The notes beneath the pieces are model-generated. The model saw only the letters and a program-made list of their open reading frames with translations. It had not been told where the DNA came from and ran no database searches. Below, piece by piece: positions 1 through 8,106 of a stretch of DNA of 64,000 nucleotides. The DNA is from Rhizobium bangladeshense (GTDB taxonomy: Bacteria > Pseudomonadota > Alphaproteobacteria > Rhizobiales > Rhizobiaceae), in assembly GCF_001662075.1 (NCBI RefSeq), contig NZ_LYPL01000012.1:62001-126000 (forward strand), given 5' to 3'. Made by a program: the position numbers and the translations under genes. The stretch's first letter is position 1. Each line of letters starts with the position of its first letter.

Positions 1-1185
1 GTCGACAGCGGCGGCGCCAATCTGCCGCATCAGGCCGAGGTCTTTCCCGACCGCGATCATTTCGGCGCGATCTTCTATAACCAGGCGCAGATGTCGGCCG
101 AAGGCATTGCCCAGATCGCCTGCGTCATGGGAAGCTGCACCGCCGGCGGCGCCTATGTTCCCGCCATGTCCGACGAAACGGTGATCGTGCGCAATCAGGG
201 CACGATCTTCCTCGCCGGGCCGCCGCTGGTCAAAGCCGCGACCGGCGAAATCATCTCGGCCGAAGAGCTCGGCGGCGCCGAGACCCATGGCCGCCGCTCC
301 GGCGTCGTCGACCATGTCGCCGAGAATGACGAGCATGCGCTGCTTCTGGTGCGCGATGTCGTCGCCAGCCTCAACAGCGTCAAAACGGTCGATATAGACA
401 TTCAATCCCCCCGGCCGCCGAAGCTCGACGTCGAGGACCTTCACGGCATCATTCCCGAGGATGTGCGCTCGCCCTATGACGTACGCGAGGTGATCGGCCG
501 AATAGTCGACGGCTCGCAACTGCATGAGTTCAAGCCGCTCTACGGCACCACGCTCGTCTGCGGCTTCGCCCGCATCTGGGGCATGCCTGTCGCCGTCATC
601 GCCAATAACGGCGTGCTCTTTTCCGAAAGTGCGCTGAAGGGCGCGCATTTCATCGAACTCGCCTGCCAGCGCCGCGTGCCGCTGCTCTTCCTGCAGAACA
701 TTTCCGGCTTCATGGTCGGCGGCCGTTATGAAGCAGGCGGCATCGCCAAGGATGGGGCGAAGCTGGTGACGGCGGTGGCGACCGCCACCGTGCCGAAGGT
801 CACCGTCATCATCGGCGGCAGCTTCGGGGCCGGCAATTACGGCATGTGCGGCCGCGCCTATCGCCCGCGTTTCCTCTTCACCTGGCCGAACAGCCGCATC
901 AGCGTCATGGGCGGCGAACAGGCCGCCTCGGTGCTCGCCACCATCCGCCGCGACGCGATGGAGGCGCGCGGAGAGGCGTGGCCGGCCGATGAGGAAGAGG
1001 CCTTCAAGGCGCCGATCCGCGCCGGCTACGAGGCCGAAGGCAATCCCTATTATGCCACTGCCCGGCTGTGGGACGACGGTATCATCGATCCGCGCCAGAC
1101 ACGCGATGTGCTGGGTCTCGCCTTTTCCGCCTGCCTGAATGCGCCGATCCCGAAGGGGCCGCGCTTCGGCCTGTTTAGGATGTGA
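1..1185 (+). CDS. mccB: Methylcrotonyl-CoA carboxylase carboxyltransferase (beta) subunit, 5' end outside the window
   Basis: The frame is open from base 1, so the start lies upstream; 394 residues are visible of a family length near 535. The enzyme transfers carboxyl from biotin to 3-methylcrotonyl-CoA in leucine or isovalerate breakdown in the cytoplasm. The stretch beginning VDSGGANLPHQAEVFPDRDHFG is typical of the MCC beta family and separates it from propionyl-CoA carboxylase. It is followed by the oxyanion-hole segment MGSCTAGGAYVPAMSDE and, near the end, by GGSFGAGNYGMCGRAYRPRF and SVMGGEQAASVLA, which belong to the C-terminal carboxyltransferase half. The biotin carboxylase subunit starts 8 bases downstream, so the two subunits are cotranscribed. 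The subunit type is well supported; exact acyl-CoA preference is inferred from family resemblance. Confidence 0.9.
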   Translation, partial: VDSGGANLPHQAEVFPDRDHFGAIFYNQAQMSAEGIAQIACVMGSCTAGGAYVPAMSDETVIVRNQGTIFLAGPPLVKAATGEIISAEELGGAETHGRRSGVVDHVAENDEHALLLVRDVVASLNSVKTVDIDIQSPRPPKLDVEDLHGIIPEDVRSPYDVREVIGRIVDGSQLHEFKPLYGTTLVCGFARIWGMPVAVIANNGVLFSESALKGAHFIELACQRRVPLLFLQNISGFMVGGRYEAGGIAKDGAKLVTAVATATVPKVTVIIGGSFGAGNYGMCGRAYRPRFLFTWPNSRISVMGGEQAASVLATIRRDAMEARGEAWPADEEEAFKAPIRAGYEAEGNPYYATARLWDDGIIDPRQTRDVLGLAFSACLNAPIPKGPRFGLFRM

Positions 1186-1193
1186 GGCGCGGG

Positions 1194-3059
1194 ATGATGG
1201 AAAGCCTTCTCATAGCCAACAGAGGCGAGATCGCCCGCCGTATCATTCGCACGGCGAAGATACTCGGCATCCGCACGATCGCCATCTATTCAGAGGCCGA
1301 TGCCAGCCTGCCCTTCGTGCGGGAAGCCGACGAGGCGATCGCCATCGGCCAGCCGCCCGCCCGAGAAAGTTATCTCTCTCAAGAGCGCATTTTGGAGGCC
1401 GCCCGAAAGTCAGGCGCTGCCGCCATCCATCCCGGTTACGGGTTCCTGTCGGAAAACGCTGATTTTGCCGAAGCGGTTGAAAAGGCTGGCATGATCTGGG
1501 TCGGCGCGCCGCCGGCCGCCATCCGCGCCATGGGGCTGAAGGACGCCGCCAAACAATTGATGCACGCGGCAGGCGTCCCGGTGACGCCCGGCTATCTCGG
1601 ACCGGACCAGAGCGAAAAGCGGCTTGCCGCCGAGGCCGATGCCATCGGTTATCCCGTGCTCATCAAGGCCGTTGCCGGCGGCGGCGGCAAGGGCATGCGC
1701 CGTGTCGACCGGCCTGAGGATTTCGCCGAAGGTCTCGCCTCCTGCCGGCGCGAAGCGGCTGCCGCCTTCGGCGACGACCGTGTTCTGATCGAGCGCTATA
1801 TCGCCAATCCGCGCCATATCGAAGTTCAGGTCTTCGCCGATAAGCTCGGAAATTGCGTCCATCTCTTCGAACGCGATTGCTCGCTGCAGCGCCGGCACCA
1901 GAAGGTCATCGAGGAGGCGCCGGCCCCCGGCCTTGATGCCTCCACCCGCGCGGCGATCTGCGATGCGGCGGTCAAGGCTGCAAAAGCGGTAAACTATATC
2001 GGCGCCGGTACGATCGAATTCATCGCCGACGCCTCCTCGGGCCTCGATCCCGACCGCATCTGGTTCATGGAGATGAACACGCGCCTGCAGGTGGAGCATC
2101 CCGTCACCGAGGCCATATCAGGCGAGGATCTGGTGCTTTGGCAGCTGAAGGTCGCCAGTGGCGAGCCGCTGCCGAAAAGCCAGGACGAAATTGGCATGAA
2201 CGGCTGGGCCTTCGAAGCCCGGCTCTATGCGGAAAATCCCGCCGCCGGCTACCTGCCCTCGACCGGCCGACTCGACCATCTCAAACTGCCGCAGGCGGTT
2301 CGTGTCGACAGCGGGGTCGAACAAGGTGACGAGATCACCGCCTTCTACGATCCGATGATCGCCAAAATCATCGCGCATGGGCCGAACCGCGAGGCTGCAC
2401 TTTCGAAGCTCGCCGCCGCCTGCGCCGGCATCGAGGTCTGGCCGGTCAAATCCAATGCCGGCCTTCTCGCCCGCATCGCCAATGATCCGGATTTTCGCGC
2501 CGCAAGGATAGATACCGGCTTTCTCGACCGCCACGGGCAAAGCCTCGTGACCAGCGAGCCTGATGAAACCGTCGTTGACAGGGCGGCTACGGCACTTTCG
2601 AAGGACATGGATGGCGGTCCCTGGTCTGCGCTGACCGGCTTCCGCATCGCTGGGCCAAGCGACAGCCGCGTCCGGGTGCGCATCGACGGTCATCTCCATT
2701 GGGGACGCGCACGCACCGGCCTCGAAGCGAAGACGATCGAGATGGACGAGACGACGGTGCTTTTCGATGCGGGCAATGCCTGGTCGATCGGCCTGCCTCA
2801 CGCAGGCGAGGTCGAGGCGAATCACGGTGTGGGCGATGGCGCCATCCTGTCGCCCATGCCGGGGCTCGTCATTTCGGTGGAGGTCACTGAGGGCGATCGT
2901 GTCGCCAAGGGAGACCGCCTGCTGACGGTCGAAGCCATGAAGATGGAACATTCGCTGCGGGCGCCCTTCGACGGCATCGTCGGCAAACTGCAGGTTTCCC
3001 CCGGCGTCCGTGTTTCGGAAAACCAGCTGGTCGTCACCGTCATGAAGGGAGAGGACTGA
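1194..3059 (+). CDS. mccA: Methylcrotonyl-CoA carboxylase biotin-containing (alpha) subunit
   Basis: This 621-residue subunit carboxylates its own biotin with ATP and bicarbonate and passes the carboxyl to MccB. It starts with the biotin carboxylase signature LLIANRGEIARRIIRTAK. The ATP-grasp glycine loop AGGGGKGMR lies near residue 160, the catalytic segment MEMNTRLQVEHPVTE near 290, and the biotinyl lysine is in VEAMKMEHS near 578, so carboxylase and carrier are fused as in MccA. The ATG at 1194 (or the adjacent ATG at 1197) follows a GAGG at 1184-1187; the in-frame GTG at 1182 overlaps the mccB stop and is less likely. The stop overlaps the next start by one base. Confidence 0.92.
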   Translation: MMESLLIANRGEIARRIIRTAKILGIRTIAIYSEADASLPFVREADEAIAIGQPPARESYLSQERILEAARKSGAAAIHPGYGFLSENADFAEAVEKAGMIWVGAPPAAIRAMGLKDAAKQLMHAAGVPVTPGYLGPDQSEKRLAAEADAIGYPVLIKAVAGGGGKGMRRVDRPEDFAEGLASCRREAAAAFGDDRVLIERYIANPRHIEVQVFADKLGNCVHLFERDCSLQRRHQKVIEEAPAPGLDASTRAAICDAAVKAAKAVNYIGAGTIEFIADASSGLDPDRIWFMEMNTRLQVEHPVTEAISGEDLVLWQLKVASGEPLPKSQDEIGMNGWAFEARLYAENPAAGYLPSTGRLDHLKLPQAVRVDSGVEQGDEITAFYDPMIAKIIAHGPNREAALSKLAAACAGIEVWPVKSNAGLLARIANDPDFRAARIDTGFLDRHGQSLVTSEPDETVVDRAATALSKDMDGGPWSALTGFRIAGPSDSRVRVRIDGHLHWGRARTGLEAKTIEMDETTVLFDAGNAWSIGLPHAGEVEANHGVGDGAILSPMPGLVISVEVTEGDRVAKGDRLLTVEAMKMEHSLRAPFDGIVGKLQVSPGVRVSENQLVVTVMKGED

Positions 3060-3511
3060 TGGCCGGCCGCTATTTCGACGAATGGGCGGTCGGGGACCAG
3101 ATCGCCCATGACATCCGCCGCACCGTCACCGAGACTGACAACCTGCTTTTTACGACGCTTTCCCACAATCCGCAGCCGCTACATCTCGATGCCGAATATG
3201 CGGCCGGCACCGAGTTTGGCCGGATCGTCGTCAACGGCACCTTCACCTTTGCGCTCACCATCGGCCTCTCGGTCGGCGACACCACGCTCGGCACGCTCGT
3301 CGCCAATCTCGGTTATGACAAGGTGACGATGCCGAAACCGGTCTTCATCGGCGATACGCTTCGGGTGGAAACGGAGGTGACGGAGCTGCGCCGGTCGAAC
3401 TCCCGCCCCGATGCCGGCATCGTCACTTTCCGTCATATAACGCTGAACCAGCGCGACGAGATCGTCTGCCAGTGCCTGCGTACCGCCATGCTGAAGGGGA
3501 AGCCATCATGA
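3059..3511 (+). CDS. MaoC-family (hot-dog fold) acyl-CoA hydratase
   Basis: The 150-residue protein is a single hot-dog domain of the MaoC dehydratase family, which adds water across or removes it from enoyl-CoA thioesters. The hydratase motif region reads SHNPQPLHLDAEYA, with the conserved N-P and the catalytic His, near residues 38-52; the later segment VNGTFTFALTIGL is the usual central helix. Translation is coupled on both sides: the ATG overlaps the mccA stop by one base, and its stop overlaps the next start as ATGA. The neighbour is a CitE-like lyase, a pairing known for mesaconyl-CoA hydratase with malyl/citramalyl-CoA lyase. The natural substrate is not shown by the sequence. It may process the carboxylated product of the preceding enzyme in place of a crotonase-type hydratase. 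Confidence 0.85.
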   Translation: MAGRYFDEWAVGDQIAHDIRRTVTETDNLLFTTLSHNPQPLHLDAEYAAGTEFGRIVVNGTFTFALTIGLSVGDTTLGTLVANLGYDKVTMPKPVFIGDTLRVETEVTELRRSNSRPDAGIVTFRHITLNQRDEIVCQCLRTAMLKGKPS

Positions 3512-4344
3512 AGCTGCGCTCGCTGCTCTTCGTGCCCGGCGACCGGCCGGAACGTTTCGAAAAAGCCCTCGCATCGGGCGCCGATGCCGTCATTCTCGAT
3601 CTGGAAGATTCCGTCGCTCCGGCCAGCAAGCCAAAGGCCCGCGACAGCGTGCACGAATTCGTGCAGCGCTATGCCGGCGAGGCCAAGCTCCTCATCCGCA
3701 TCAATCCCCTCGCCTCGCCGGAATGCGAGGTCGACCTCGCCGCCCTGAGCGATCTTCAGCCTTTCGCGCTCATGCTGCCGAAGGCCGAAGGCGCCGCTTC
3801 GGTGCGCAAGCTTGCAAGCTCGCTCGCGGCGGCTCCTCCCATCCTGCCGATCGCGACCGAAACGCCGGCGGCGATCTTCGAGATCGGCAGCTATCGCGAG
3901 GTCTCGGACAAGCTCTGCGGCCTGACCTGGGGTGCCGAGGATCTGCCGGCTGCGATCGGGGCTGCGACCGCGCGCAGAACGGACGGCCGCTATACGCCGC
4001 CTTACGAGCTTGCCCGCTCGCTCACGCTCTTTGCAGCCCATGCCGCAGCCATTCCGGCAATCGATACTGTCTATCCCGATTTCCGCGATCTCAACGGTCT
4101 GCGGGCCTATGTCGGCCGCGCCCGACGCGACGGTTTCTCCGGCATGATGGCCATCCATCCGAGCCAGGTCGAAACGATCAACCACGCCTTCACGCCGGAT
4201 GCCTCCGAGATCGCCTGGGCGGAAAAGGTCGCGGCCGCCTTTGCCGCCCAGCCCGATGCGGGTGTCATCCAGGTGGACGGGCGCATGCTTGATATGCCGC
4301 ATCTGAAGCTCGCGATCCGCATTCTGGAGAGTGCCAGACGATAA
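3508..4344 (+). CDS. HpcH/HpaI aldolase / CitE-like (malyl- or citramalyl-CoA lyase family) protein
   Basis: This 278-residue TIM-barrel protein belongs to the CitE/malyl-CoA lyase family, Mg-dependent enzymes that cleave beta-hydroxyacyl-CoA or related C-C bonds. Family marks are LRSLLFVPGDRPERFEKAL at the N-terminus, the acidic motif AVILDLEDSVAP, the substrate-binding RINPL and the later GLTWGAEDLPAAIG and IHPSQV segments. The ATG at 3508 overlaps the MaoC stop as ATGA; an in-frame ATG further upstream would lie inside the MaoC gene. It ends the carboxylase operon and faces the efflux outer membrane gene across 8 bases. Free-standing CitE proteins act on several CoA esters, so a citramalyl-CoA or hydroxymethylglutaryl-CoA type substrate is only inferred. 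Confidence 0.85.
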   Translation: MKLRSLLFVPGDRPERFEKALASGADAVILDLEDSVAPASKPKARDSVHEFVQRYAGEAKLLIRINPLASPECEVDLAALSDLQPFALMLPKAEGAASVRKLASSLAAAPPILPIATETPAAIFEIGSYREVSDKLCGLTWGAEDLPAAIGAATARRTDGRYTPPYELARSLTLFAAHAAAIPAIDTVYPDFRDLNGLRAYVGRARRDGFSGMMAIHPSQVETINHAFTPDASEIAWAEKVAAAFAAQPDAGVIQVDGRMLDMPHLKLAIRILESARR

Positions 4345-4352
4345 AGTGCAGA

Positions 4353-5804
4353 TCAGCCCGACTTCGCGGTTGGCTTGGCGGCGACATGCTCCGGCTCGAG
4401 GTAGCCGGCACCGATAGCGACGTAGAGATCCACATAGTCCTTGGCTACCTGCTGGACGGTGGCGGCAAGGCTTGCCTCAGCGTCGGAGACCGAACGCTGC
4501 GCGTCGAGGACATCGAGAAGCGAGGAGGCGCCATCCTTATAGCTCGTGGTCGAAAGCGCGAGCGATTCCTGCGCCGTCTGCACCTGCCGGCGCAGCGGCT
4601 CCAGCGTCTGCGTGTCGCGACGAACGGCCGTCAGTGCATTTTCGACTTCTTCGACGCCGTTCAGCACCGCCGCTTTCCAGGCGAGATACTGGGTCCTGGC
4701 GTCGGATTTTTCGATCTCGACATTCGCCCGCAACGTGCCGCCGTCGAAGATCGGCAGGTTGAGCGATGGCCCGAACGACCAGCTGGTCAGACTTCCGCCG
4801 CGGGCGCCCGACGATTTGACCCAGCTCGGCGAAATCGAACCGGAGAGCGAGATCGACGGATAGAGCTGGGCTTCGGCCGCGCCGATATCGGCAACAGCCG
4901 CCGCCAGCTCGCGTTCGGCCTTGCGAATATCGGGACGGTTGCGAATGAGGTCGGCCGGAATACCGGCGCGGATGTCGCCGCGGAAGACCGGCTGGCCCGC
5001 ACTCTTCTGCAGCTCCCCCATCAACGAAGACGCCGGCATCCCGATGAGCGTGGCGATATGATGGGCCGATTCCGTAAAGCTCTGCTGGAGGCCGGGAATT
5101 TCCGACTTCGTCGACTGTACCAGGCCCTCGGCCTGAACGACATCGAGGCGGGAGGCCGCACCAGCTTTCAACTGCAGCTGCGTGAGCTCGTAAGTCTGCT
5201 GACGGGATTTCAAACTCGCCTGTGAAAGCGCGATGCGCTCCTGGTAGTAGCGGGCGTCGATATAGCTCTCGACAAGGTCCTTCAGGAAGGTGAGCTTCGC
5301 ATTGTCGGCCATCGCATAGGCTGCGCCGAGCGAAGCGATGGCGCTCTCTTTGGAACGCCGGTACTGGCCGAAGATGTCGAACAGCCACGACAGGCTGGCA
5401 TCGCCGCCGGTCGTGTTGGTCGTGCCGACACTCGTGCGCAGCCGCCCCTTCTCGCCGGACACCGTATGCGATGCGCCGACAGTTAGGCTCGCCAGACCGC
5501 CGGCGCCGGCGACGGTGACATTGGCCGAAGCCGAATTGATGCTTTCGAGCGCCTGCAGCACATCGAGGTTCTCGCTGAGGCCATGGGCCACCAGACCGTC
5601 GAGCCGCTTGTCGCGATAGGCCGTCCACCACTCGGCCGTCACGACATCGCCGTTGCTTTTGCTGCCCCCCTCTTCGAATTTGGCGGGCAGCGGCATTTGC
5701 GGGGAACCGTGATCCGGGCCGCTGACGCAGCCTGCCAGCAGAAGTGTCAGTGCGGATGCGGCATAGCGGAGGGATGATAGTCTTGTGCGAAGCGACGTAC
5801 TCAC
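4353..5804 (-). CDS. RND efflux outer membrane lipoprotein, NodT/OprM family
   Basis: The 483-residue protein is a TolC-like outer membrane factor of the NodT family, the exit duct of a tripartite RND efflux pump. It has a lipoprotein signal with the lipobox LLLAGC at about residues 21-26, then two repeated OEP domains rich in coiled-coil helix (for example RQQTYELTQLQLKAGAASRLDVVQAEG and the matching TTSYKDGASSLLDVLDAQRSVSDAEASLA near the C-terminus). The start is a GTG at 5804. It is separated from its adaptor and permease partners (8107-12359) by a two-component system on the same strand as itself, but shares with them a near-identical promoter-proximal box (5876-5892), which suggests common control. 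Confidence 0.92.
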   Translation of the reverse strand: MSTSLRTRLSSLRYAASALTLLLAGCVSGPDHGSPQMPLPAKFEEGGSKSNGDVVTAEWWTAYRDKRLDGLVAHGLSENLDVLQALESINSASANVTVAGAGGLASLTVGASHTVSGEKGRLRTSVGTTNTTGGDASLSWLFDIFGQYRRSKESAIASLGAAYAMADNAKLTFLKDLVESYIDARYYQERIALSQASLKSRQQTYELTQLQLKAGAASRLDVVQAEGLVQSTKSEIPGLQQSFTESAHHIATLIGMPASSLMGELQKSAGQPVFRGDIRAGIPADLIRNRPDIRKAERELAAAVADIGAAEAQLYPSISLSGSISPSWVKSSGARGGSLTSWSFGPSLNLPIFDGGTLRANVEIEKSDARTQYLAWKAAVLNGVEEVENALTAVRRDTQTLEPLRRQVQTAQESLALSTTSYKDGASSLLDVLDAQRSVSDAEASLAATVQQVAKDYVDLYVAIGAGYLEPEHVAAKPTAKSG

Positions 5805-5875
5805 GGGCGAGGCTCTTGAACCGGGATCGTGGGTTCAGGCTTAGCGGCGCCAGCGTTAATGGCGGTTAAGAAACT

Positions 5876-5892
5876 GTAAAGTTAGGTAAAAT
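5876..5892 (-). promoter_or_regulatory. Candidate response-regulator box upstream of the NodT-type gene
   Basis: Read on the minus strand this is ATTTTACCTAACTTTAC, 72 bases upstream of the outer membrane gene start. It matches the sequence at 7961-7977 upstream of the adaptor gene at 15 of 17 positions, in the same orientation relative to transcription. It contains TTTAC twice with a 10-bp period, the direct-repeat layout usual for OmpR-family sites. The CpxR-like regulator encoded at 7214-7900 is the obvious candidate ligand; this is inference. Confidence 0.55.
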
Positions 5893-5921
5893 CCGGCACC
5901 GCACCTGTCGAGGGATGCTGA

Positions 5922-7211
5922 TCAGCTTTCACCCCAGGCCGCACCATAAGGCATCGGCCGCCTCGGAAGCTCGAGCGTGATCGCCAGGCCGCCGGCTTCC
6001 GGCAGCGAGGCATGCACGCGCCCGCCGTGACGCTCGATCGCCTGCCTGGCGATAGCAAGGCCGAGACCATATCCGCCGCGCGGCATGGCATCCTTGCCGC
6101 GGGAAAACGGCTGAAAGATCCGTTCGAGCTCATCCCGCCCGACGCCTGGCCCCTGATCGGTGACGCAGATCCTGAGGCGGTCGGCCATCGTTTCGCAGGA
6201 TACGGCCACACGCGAATGCTCGGCGGTATATTTGACGGCGTTGCGGACGACATTTTCGAGCGCCCTGTAGATCAGTTCGCCTTCCACCTCGGCACGGAAG
6301 ATGCCGTCGACGCTCGCCGTAATCGCGACCTCGCGCGCCTGGGCTTCGAATGCCGCGTCGCCCAAGATTTCGTTGAGGAGCTCGATGATATCGAGGGTCT
6401 GCGTCCTCAGCGGCCGGCCGGATCCCGCTGTGAGCCTCGCAAGGGTCAGAACCTCGCCCACCAGCGTATCGAGCCGTTCGACCTCCCGGTCCATACGGTC
6501 CAGCATGGCGCCGAGTTTGGCCGGGCTCTGCCGGAGCACGCCCACGGCTGCCTGCAGGCGGGACAAAGGCGAACGCAGCTCATGGGAGACGTCATGGAAC
6601 AGCCTCTGCTGCGCATCCTGAAGCTCCTGAAGCCGGGCGGCGCTCGCATCGAAATCATAGGCAAGGGCGGTCACTTCATCCTTTCGCCCGGCCATCTTGT
6701 CGCCGATGCGAAAGTCGAAACGGCCATGGGCGAGCGCGCTCAGACCGTCGCGCAGATGCACGACAGGACGAATGAGATATCGCGCCAGCGCGCCGGCCGC
6801 GATCGTGCTGGCGACCAGGATGGTGAGCCACGGTAGGAATGGGCCAAGGCTGTCGAAGGTGGAACCGGCCGGAGCCGACACGGAAAGCCGATAGCAGACT
6901 CCATTCTTCAGCACGGATCGGGTGGTCTCCGTGTTCTTCTCGGCGCAGGCATCGACCTCGGCAGGCTTCGACAGGGTCAGGCCGAGCGGTTGGGTCTTTT
7001 CGCTTGTGGTCACGAAACGCGCAGCGGCCGCTTCGCCGTACTCGACCAGAATGTTTGCGGTCAGGTTCAACACGAGCGTCCGCCGCTCATGTTCCAGTTC
7101 GCTTGCGAAGGGAACCGCCTGAAGGAGTTTGACGATAAGGATAATGGCAGCAAGGCTTGCCGCCAGAGTCAGCCAGATAATCCTGAAGAATTTCCAGAAA
7201 AGCCGGGGCAT
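5922..7211 (-). CDS. Membrane sensor histidine kinase (CpxA-like)
   Basis: This 429-residue kinase senses a periplasmic cue and phosphorylates the response regulator encoded just upstream (2-base gap). A first membrane segment spans about residues 10-30, a periplasmic domain of about 95 residues follows, and a second segment spans about 125-147, leading into a HAMP linker. The phosphoacceptor is H210 in FHDVSHELRSPLSRLQ; the ATP-binding domain shows the N box around N324 (ENVVRNAVKYT), G1 at 352-358 (DQGPGVG) and G2 at 379-386 (GGYGLGLA). The short periplasmic domain has cysteines at about 89 and 106, which could form a disulfide. The CpxA comparison rests mainly on the partner regulator; an envelope or drug stress signal is inferred from the flanking efflux genes. 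Confidence 0.92.
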   Translation of the reverse strand: MPRLFWKFFRIIWLTLAASLAAIILIVKLLQAVPFASELEHERRTLVLNLTANILVEYGEAAAARFVTTSEKTQPLGLTLSKPAEVDACAEKNTETTRSVLKNGVCYRLSVSAPAGSTFDSLGPFLPWLTILVASTIAAGALARYLIRPVVHLRDGLSALAHGRFDFRIGDKMAGRKDEVTALAYDFDASAARLQELQDAQQRLFHDVSHELRSPLSRLQAAVGVLRQSPAKLGAMLDRMDREVERLDTLVGEVLTLARLTAGSGRPLRTQTLDIIELLNEILGDAAFEAQAREVAITASVDGIFRAEVEGELIYRALENVVRNAVKYTAEHSRVAVSCETMADRLRICVTDQGPGVGRDELERIFQPFSRGKDAMPRGGYGLGLAIARQAIERHGGRVHASLPEAGGLAITLELPRRPMPYGAAWGES

Positions 7212-7213
7212 GG

Positions 7214-7900
7214 TCAGTCCACGAGAAGTTGATAGCCCTGGCCGCGGACGGACTGGATCCAGGATTGCCCGTCCTCCCGCAGCCCGAGCTTCTGGCGAAC
7301 GCTGCTGATATGGACGTCGATACGGCGGTCAAACGGCGTGAGCGGCTTGCCGAAGGCCCGCTTCGAAATATCCTGCTTCGACACCAGCTGGCCGGCGCTA
7401 CGGGCGAGAACCTCGAGCAGGCTGAACTCGGTGCCGGTCAGCTCCAAGGTCTCGCCGCGCCATTCGGCGCTTCTATTACCGGAATGGATCACGAGCTGCC
7501 CTGCCCTGATCGTGTCGGTCGACACGCCCGCCGCCGGCTGACCCGCGCGGCGCAGGATGGCGCGCAGTCTTGCCGCCAGTTCGCCCGGAGAGCAGGGTTT
7601 CGGCACATAGTCGTCGGCGCCAAGATTGAGGCCCGATATCCTGTCGACGTCATCGCCTCTTGCCGTCAGCATCAGGACGGGAACCTGGCTCAGCTTCCTG
7701 ATCCGCTGCAGCACCTCGATCCCGTTCATCCGCGGCATCATGATGTCGAGCACGATGATATCGACCGTATTGCCGGCAGCCGCGGCAATGGCGGCGCGGC
7801 CATCCGTATCCGTTGCGACATCATACCCTTCTTCGACCAGATATTCCTGCAGAAGCGTCGTCAGCTCGGCATCGTCGTCAATGAGGAGAACCTTGTTCAT
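7214..7900 (-). CDS. OmpR-family response regulator, CpxR-like
   Basis: The 228-residue regulator has an N-terminal receiver with the acidic pocket DDD at 8-10, phosphoacceptor D52 in IIVLDIMMPRMNG, T79 and K101, and a C-terminal winged-helix DNA-binding domain. The segment FGKPLTPFDRRIDVHISSVRQKL matches the CpxR subgroup closely. It is cotranscribed with the kinase (2-base gap) and divergent from the RND adaptor gene. Likely targets are the outer membrane gene and the adaptor-permease operon, both of which carry the shared TTTTACCTAACTT box. Direct control of these genes is inferred from position and motif only. Confidence 0.92.
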   Translation of the reverse strand: MNKVLLIDDDAELTTLLQEYLVEEGYDVATDTDGRAAIAAAAGNTVDIIVLDIMMPRMNGIEVLQRIRKLSQVPVLMLTARGDDVDRISGLNLGADDYVPKPCSPGELAARLRAILRRAGQPAAGVSTDTIRAGQLVIHSGNRSAEWRGETLELTGTEFSLLEVLARSAGQLVSKQDISKRAFGKPLTPFDRRIDVHISSVRQKLGLREDGQSWIQSVRGQGYQLLVD

Positions 7901-7960
7901 TCGCGTTATCCGTCTTTAGTCACGGCGAGCCATACAGCACAAACACACTCGCCCGGCCAA

Positions 7961-7977
7961 GTTTTACCTAACTTAAC
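7961..7977 (+). promoter_or_regulatory. Candidate response-regulator box upstream of the RND adaptor gene
   Basis: The sequence GTTTTACCTAACTTAAC is the plus-strand counterpart of the box at 5876-5892 (15 of 17 identical). It sits in the 206-base divergent region between the response regulator and adaptor genes, so it could control both directions. Downstream the same region repeats the theme as ACTAACTTGAC and GCTTAAC, suggesting more than one half-site in direct-repeat order. Confidence 0.55.
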
Positions 7978-8106
7978 ACTAACTTGACCGCGCTTAACGT
8001 TCGCCCCGTTACTTATCCTGCCATGACATGGATGCGCACCAGGACGGGTCGCCTCGACATCAGCGGCAGTCTTTCGGCGCGTTCGCGCGGAACGCAAAGG
8101 CCACCC

